From Desulfovibrio sp. (GTDB lineage: Bacteria > Desulfobacterota > Desulfovibrionia > Desulfovibrionales > Desulfovibrionaceae), in assembly GCA_014804905.1 (NCBI GenBank), contig JAAUYX010000072.1:1-6288 (forward strand): a stretch of DNA of 6,288 nucleotides, read 5' to 3'. Position numbers and translations under genes: made by a program. Shown piece after piece: positions 4,967 to 6,288 of this stretch. The first letter of the stretch is position 1, and each line of letters starts with the position of its first letter. Below the pieces are notes generated by a model. It did not search any database and was not told the DNA's origin. It saw only the letters and a list, made by a program, of their open reading frames with translations.

Positions 4967-5470
4967 CTAGAACTCGATGCCCCGCGCGGCCGGGACGCCC
5001 TTGCGCCACGGGTGTTTGCGCTCCTGCATCTCGGTCACGAGGTCGGCCGTCTCGGCGAGCCAGTCCGGCATCCCGCGCCCGGAGAGCACGAGGTGACGGT
5101 CCTGCCCCGCCGCCCTGGCGAGCAGCGGGGCGAGCTCCTCCCGCGTGAGGAGGCCCGCGCCGAGGGCATAGAGCGCCTCGTCGAGGATGAGCATATCCAC
5201 CTCTTCCGCCTGTTGCCGCGCCCAGTCCATGAGCTTTGCCGCGGCCGCATGATGGGCCGGGCGCTCCTCCTCATGGCGCAGAAAGCCCAGGCCCCCCGGC
5301 CGGAAGCGCGCGCCCAGCAGGCGCCCGAGCATCTGCTGCTCGCCGGCGCCGCAGTCCCGCTTCATGAACTGGCCGAAGGCCACGGTCATGCCCTGACCGA
5401 GGGCCCGCAGGGCCTGCCCGGCGCAGGCGCTGGTCTTGCCCTTGCCCTCGCCCGTGTAGACAAGGATCAC
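4967..5470 (-). CDS. cobO: Cob(I)yrinic acid a,c-diamide adenosyltransferase (CobO/BtuR type)
   Basis: This enzyme transfers 5'-deoxyadenosyl from ATP to the cobalt of cob(I)alamin or its precursor, producing the adenosylcobalamin form in the cytoplasm. The 167-residue protein begins (M)ILVYTGEGKGKTSACAGQAL, with the family P-loop GEGKGKTS at residues 8-15. VDMLILDEALYALG (91-104) is the second conserved block. LSGRGMPDWLAETADLVTEM (129-148) and the end KHPWRKGVPAARGIEF (152-167) also match the family. It lacks the N-terminal arm of about 25 residues found in E. coli BtuR, as many short bacterial homologues do. The GTG start at 5470 overlaps the amrS stop as GTGA, preceded by a G-rich stretch. 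An open frame continues further upstream inside amrS, but the P-loop spacing supports this GTG. The next gene begins about at its stop. Confidence 0.93.
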   Translation of the reverse strand: MILVYTGEGKGKTSACAGQALRALGQGMTVAFGQFMKRDCGAGEQQMLGRLLGARFRPGGLGFLRHEEERPAHHAAAAKLMDWARQQAEEVDMLILDEALYALGAGLLTREELAPLLARAAGQDRHLVLSGRGMPDWLAETADLVTEMQERKHPWRKGVPAARGIEF

Positions 5471-6288
5471 TGCCACACCCCCGGCAGGACGGTCTTGCAG
5501 GAGGGGCAGACGCCGGGATTCTTGCCGGCGCGCGTGCGGTAGCCGCGCCGCTCGATGACCACGGCGCCGCACTTGGGGCAGAGGGTGGAGGCCCCGAGCG
5601 GGCTCGGCACATTTCCGATATAGACGTAGTTCAGACCCTCCTCGCGGCCCATGCGCCAGAGGTCCTCCAGCTGGAAGGGCGGGGTCGCGGGGTGCGACGC
5701 CATCATGGCCGCGCCGTGGAAGCCGGAGAGGTGCCAGGGCGTGTCCGGCCCGAGCTCGTCGCGGATGAAGCGGGCCATGGCGCGCAGTTCGTCCTGGCTG
5801 TCGTTGCAGCCGGGGATGACGAGGGTGGTGACCTCCAGCCACCAGCCGAGCTTTTTTATGGCCTTGAGATTGTCGAGCACGGGCTGGAGGCGGCCTCCGC
5901 AGAACTTGTGATAGAAGTCGTCCGAAAAGGCCTTGAGGTCGATATTGGCGGCATTGACGCGGCGGTTGAGCGACTGGAGCAGGTCCGCGCCCATGAAGCC
6001 GTTGCTCACGAGAATGACCTTGAGGCCCCGCGCCTGCGCGAGCCCGGCGGTCTCGTAAATCTGCTCGAAGAACACCGTGGGCTCGTTGTAGGTGAAGGCC
6101 ATGCTCGGCGCCTGCTGCGCGGCGAGGCGTGCCAGGGTGTCCGGCGTGGCGCGGCGGCCGGAGATGGTGCTTTGCGGCCGCACATGGGCGATATGGTGGT
6201 TCTGGCAGAAGCGGCAGTGGAAATTGCAGCCCGCGCTGCCCACGGAAAAGGTCTTGCTGCCGGGGAGGAAGTGGTAGAGCGGCTTTTT
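5467..6288 (-). CDS. amrS: AmmeMemoRadiSam system radical SAM enzyme AmrS (partial, 5' end off the window)
   Basis: The visible 273 residues begin KKPLYHFLPGSKTFSVGSAG. Next comes the radical SAM cluster motif CNFHCRFC (CxxxCxxC, Cys21, 25 and 28 of the fragment), then QNHHIA. Downstream family landmarks are FTYNEPTVFFEQ, LVSNGFM, ANIDLKAFSDDFY and TTLVIPGCNDS. A C-terminal zinc-ribbon-like region has CPKC and CPSC pairs and ends PGVWQ. This order is characteristic of AmrS, formerly annotated as a pyruvate-formate-lyase activating enzyme homologue. It often occurs with Memo and AMMECR1 proteins, sometimes fused. The enzyme binds a 4Fe-4S cluster and cleaves S-adenosylmethionine; its substrate is not established. 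About 60-70 N-terminal residues lie beyond the edge. Its TGA overlaps the cobO GTG, so the two are probably translationally coupled. Confidence 0.92.
   Translation of the reverse strand, partial: KKPLYHFLPGSKTFSVGSAGCNFHCRFCQNHHIAHVRPQSTISGRRATPDTLARLAAQQAPSMAFTYNEPTVFFEQIYETAGLAQARGLKVILVSNGFMGADLLQSLNRRVNAANIDLKAFSDDFYHKFCGGRLQPVLDNLKAIKKLGWWLEVTTLVIPGCNDSQDELRAMARFIRDELGPDTPWHLSGFHGAAMMASHPATPPFQLEDLWRMGREEGLNYVYIGNVPSPLGASTLCPKCGAVVIERRGYRTRAGKNPGVCPSCKTVLPGVWQ

Noticed and set aside
4967..5842. cobO extended upstream to a 291-codon frame
   Set aside because: The extra codons overlap amrS in another frame and are Arg/Pro/His-rich without family similarity; the P-loop sits right after the GTG at 5470.

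Overview
This 6.3-kb window looks like chromosomal DNA from a high-GC Deltaproteobacterium, most likely a Desulfovibrio-type sulfate reducer. That assignment is inferred from GC-rich codon use, a sigma-54-type promoter ahead of flgB, an AmmeMemoRadiSam radical SAM enzyme beside a short CobO, and the overall gene style. No species-level marker is visible. Most of the window is ordinary housekeeping DNA.

Left part (1-1565): the 5' part of flgB runs leftward off the edge, behind a near-consensus sigma-54 promoter. To its right are two leftward tRNA genes, tRNA-Pro(UGG) and tRNA-His(GUG), each followed by a hairpin terminator; only tRNA-His has a clear promoter. Between the tRNAs (about 716-1222) lies visibly AT-richer, non-coding DNA. 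It holds a 216-bp element (845-1060) bounded by a 14-bp perfect inverted repeat. Two long nested hairpins fill its interior, and more hairpins follow it up to about 1120. I recognise no RNA family here. This is the most unusual thing in the window.

Middle (1566-3616, rightward): a complete murA (peptidoglycan precursor synthesis) is followed by a two-BON-domain outer-membrane-type lipoprotein resembling DolP/YraP. A strong 15-bp-stem intrinsic terminator ends the lipoprotein gene. Both products serve the cell envelope.

Right part (3649-6288, leftward): yagU, a small membrane protein gene with its own promoter, converges on the lipoprotein gene. Upstream of it is an apparent operon, in transcription order: amrS (N-terminus off the window), cobO (GTG start in a 4-base GTGA overlap with the amrS stop), and a nucleoside 2-deoxyribosyltransferase-like gene starting about where cobO ends. 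The tight packing suggests co-expression. A functional link between a radical SAM enzyme of unsettled role, cobalamin adenosylation and a nucleotide-binding-fold protein is suggested only by position.
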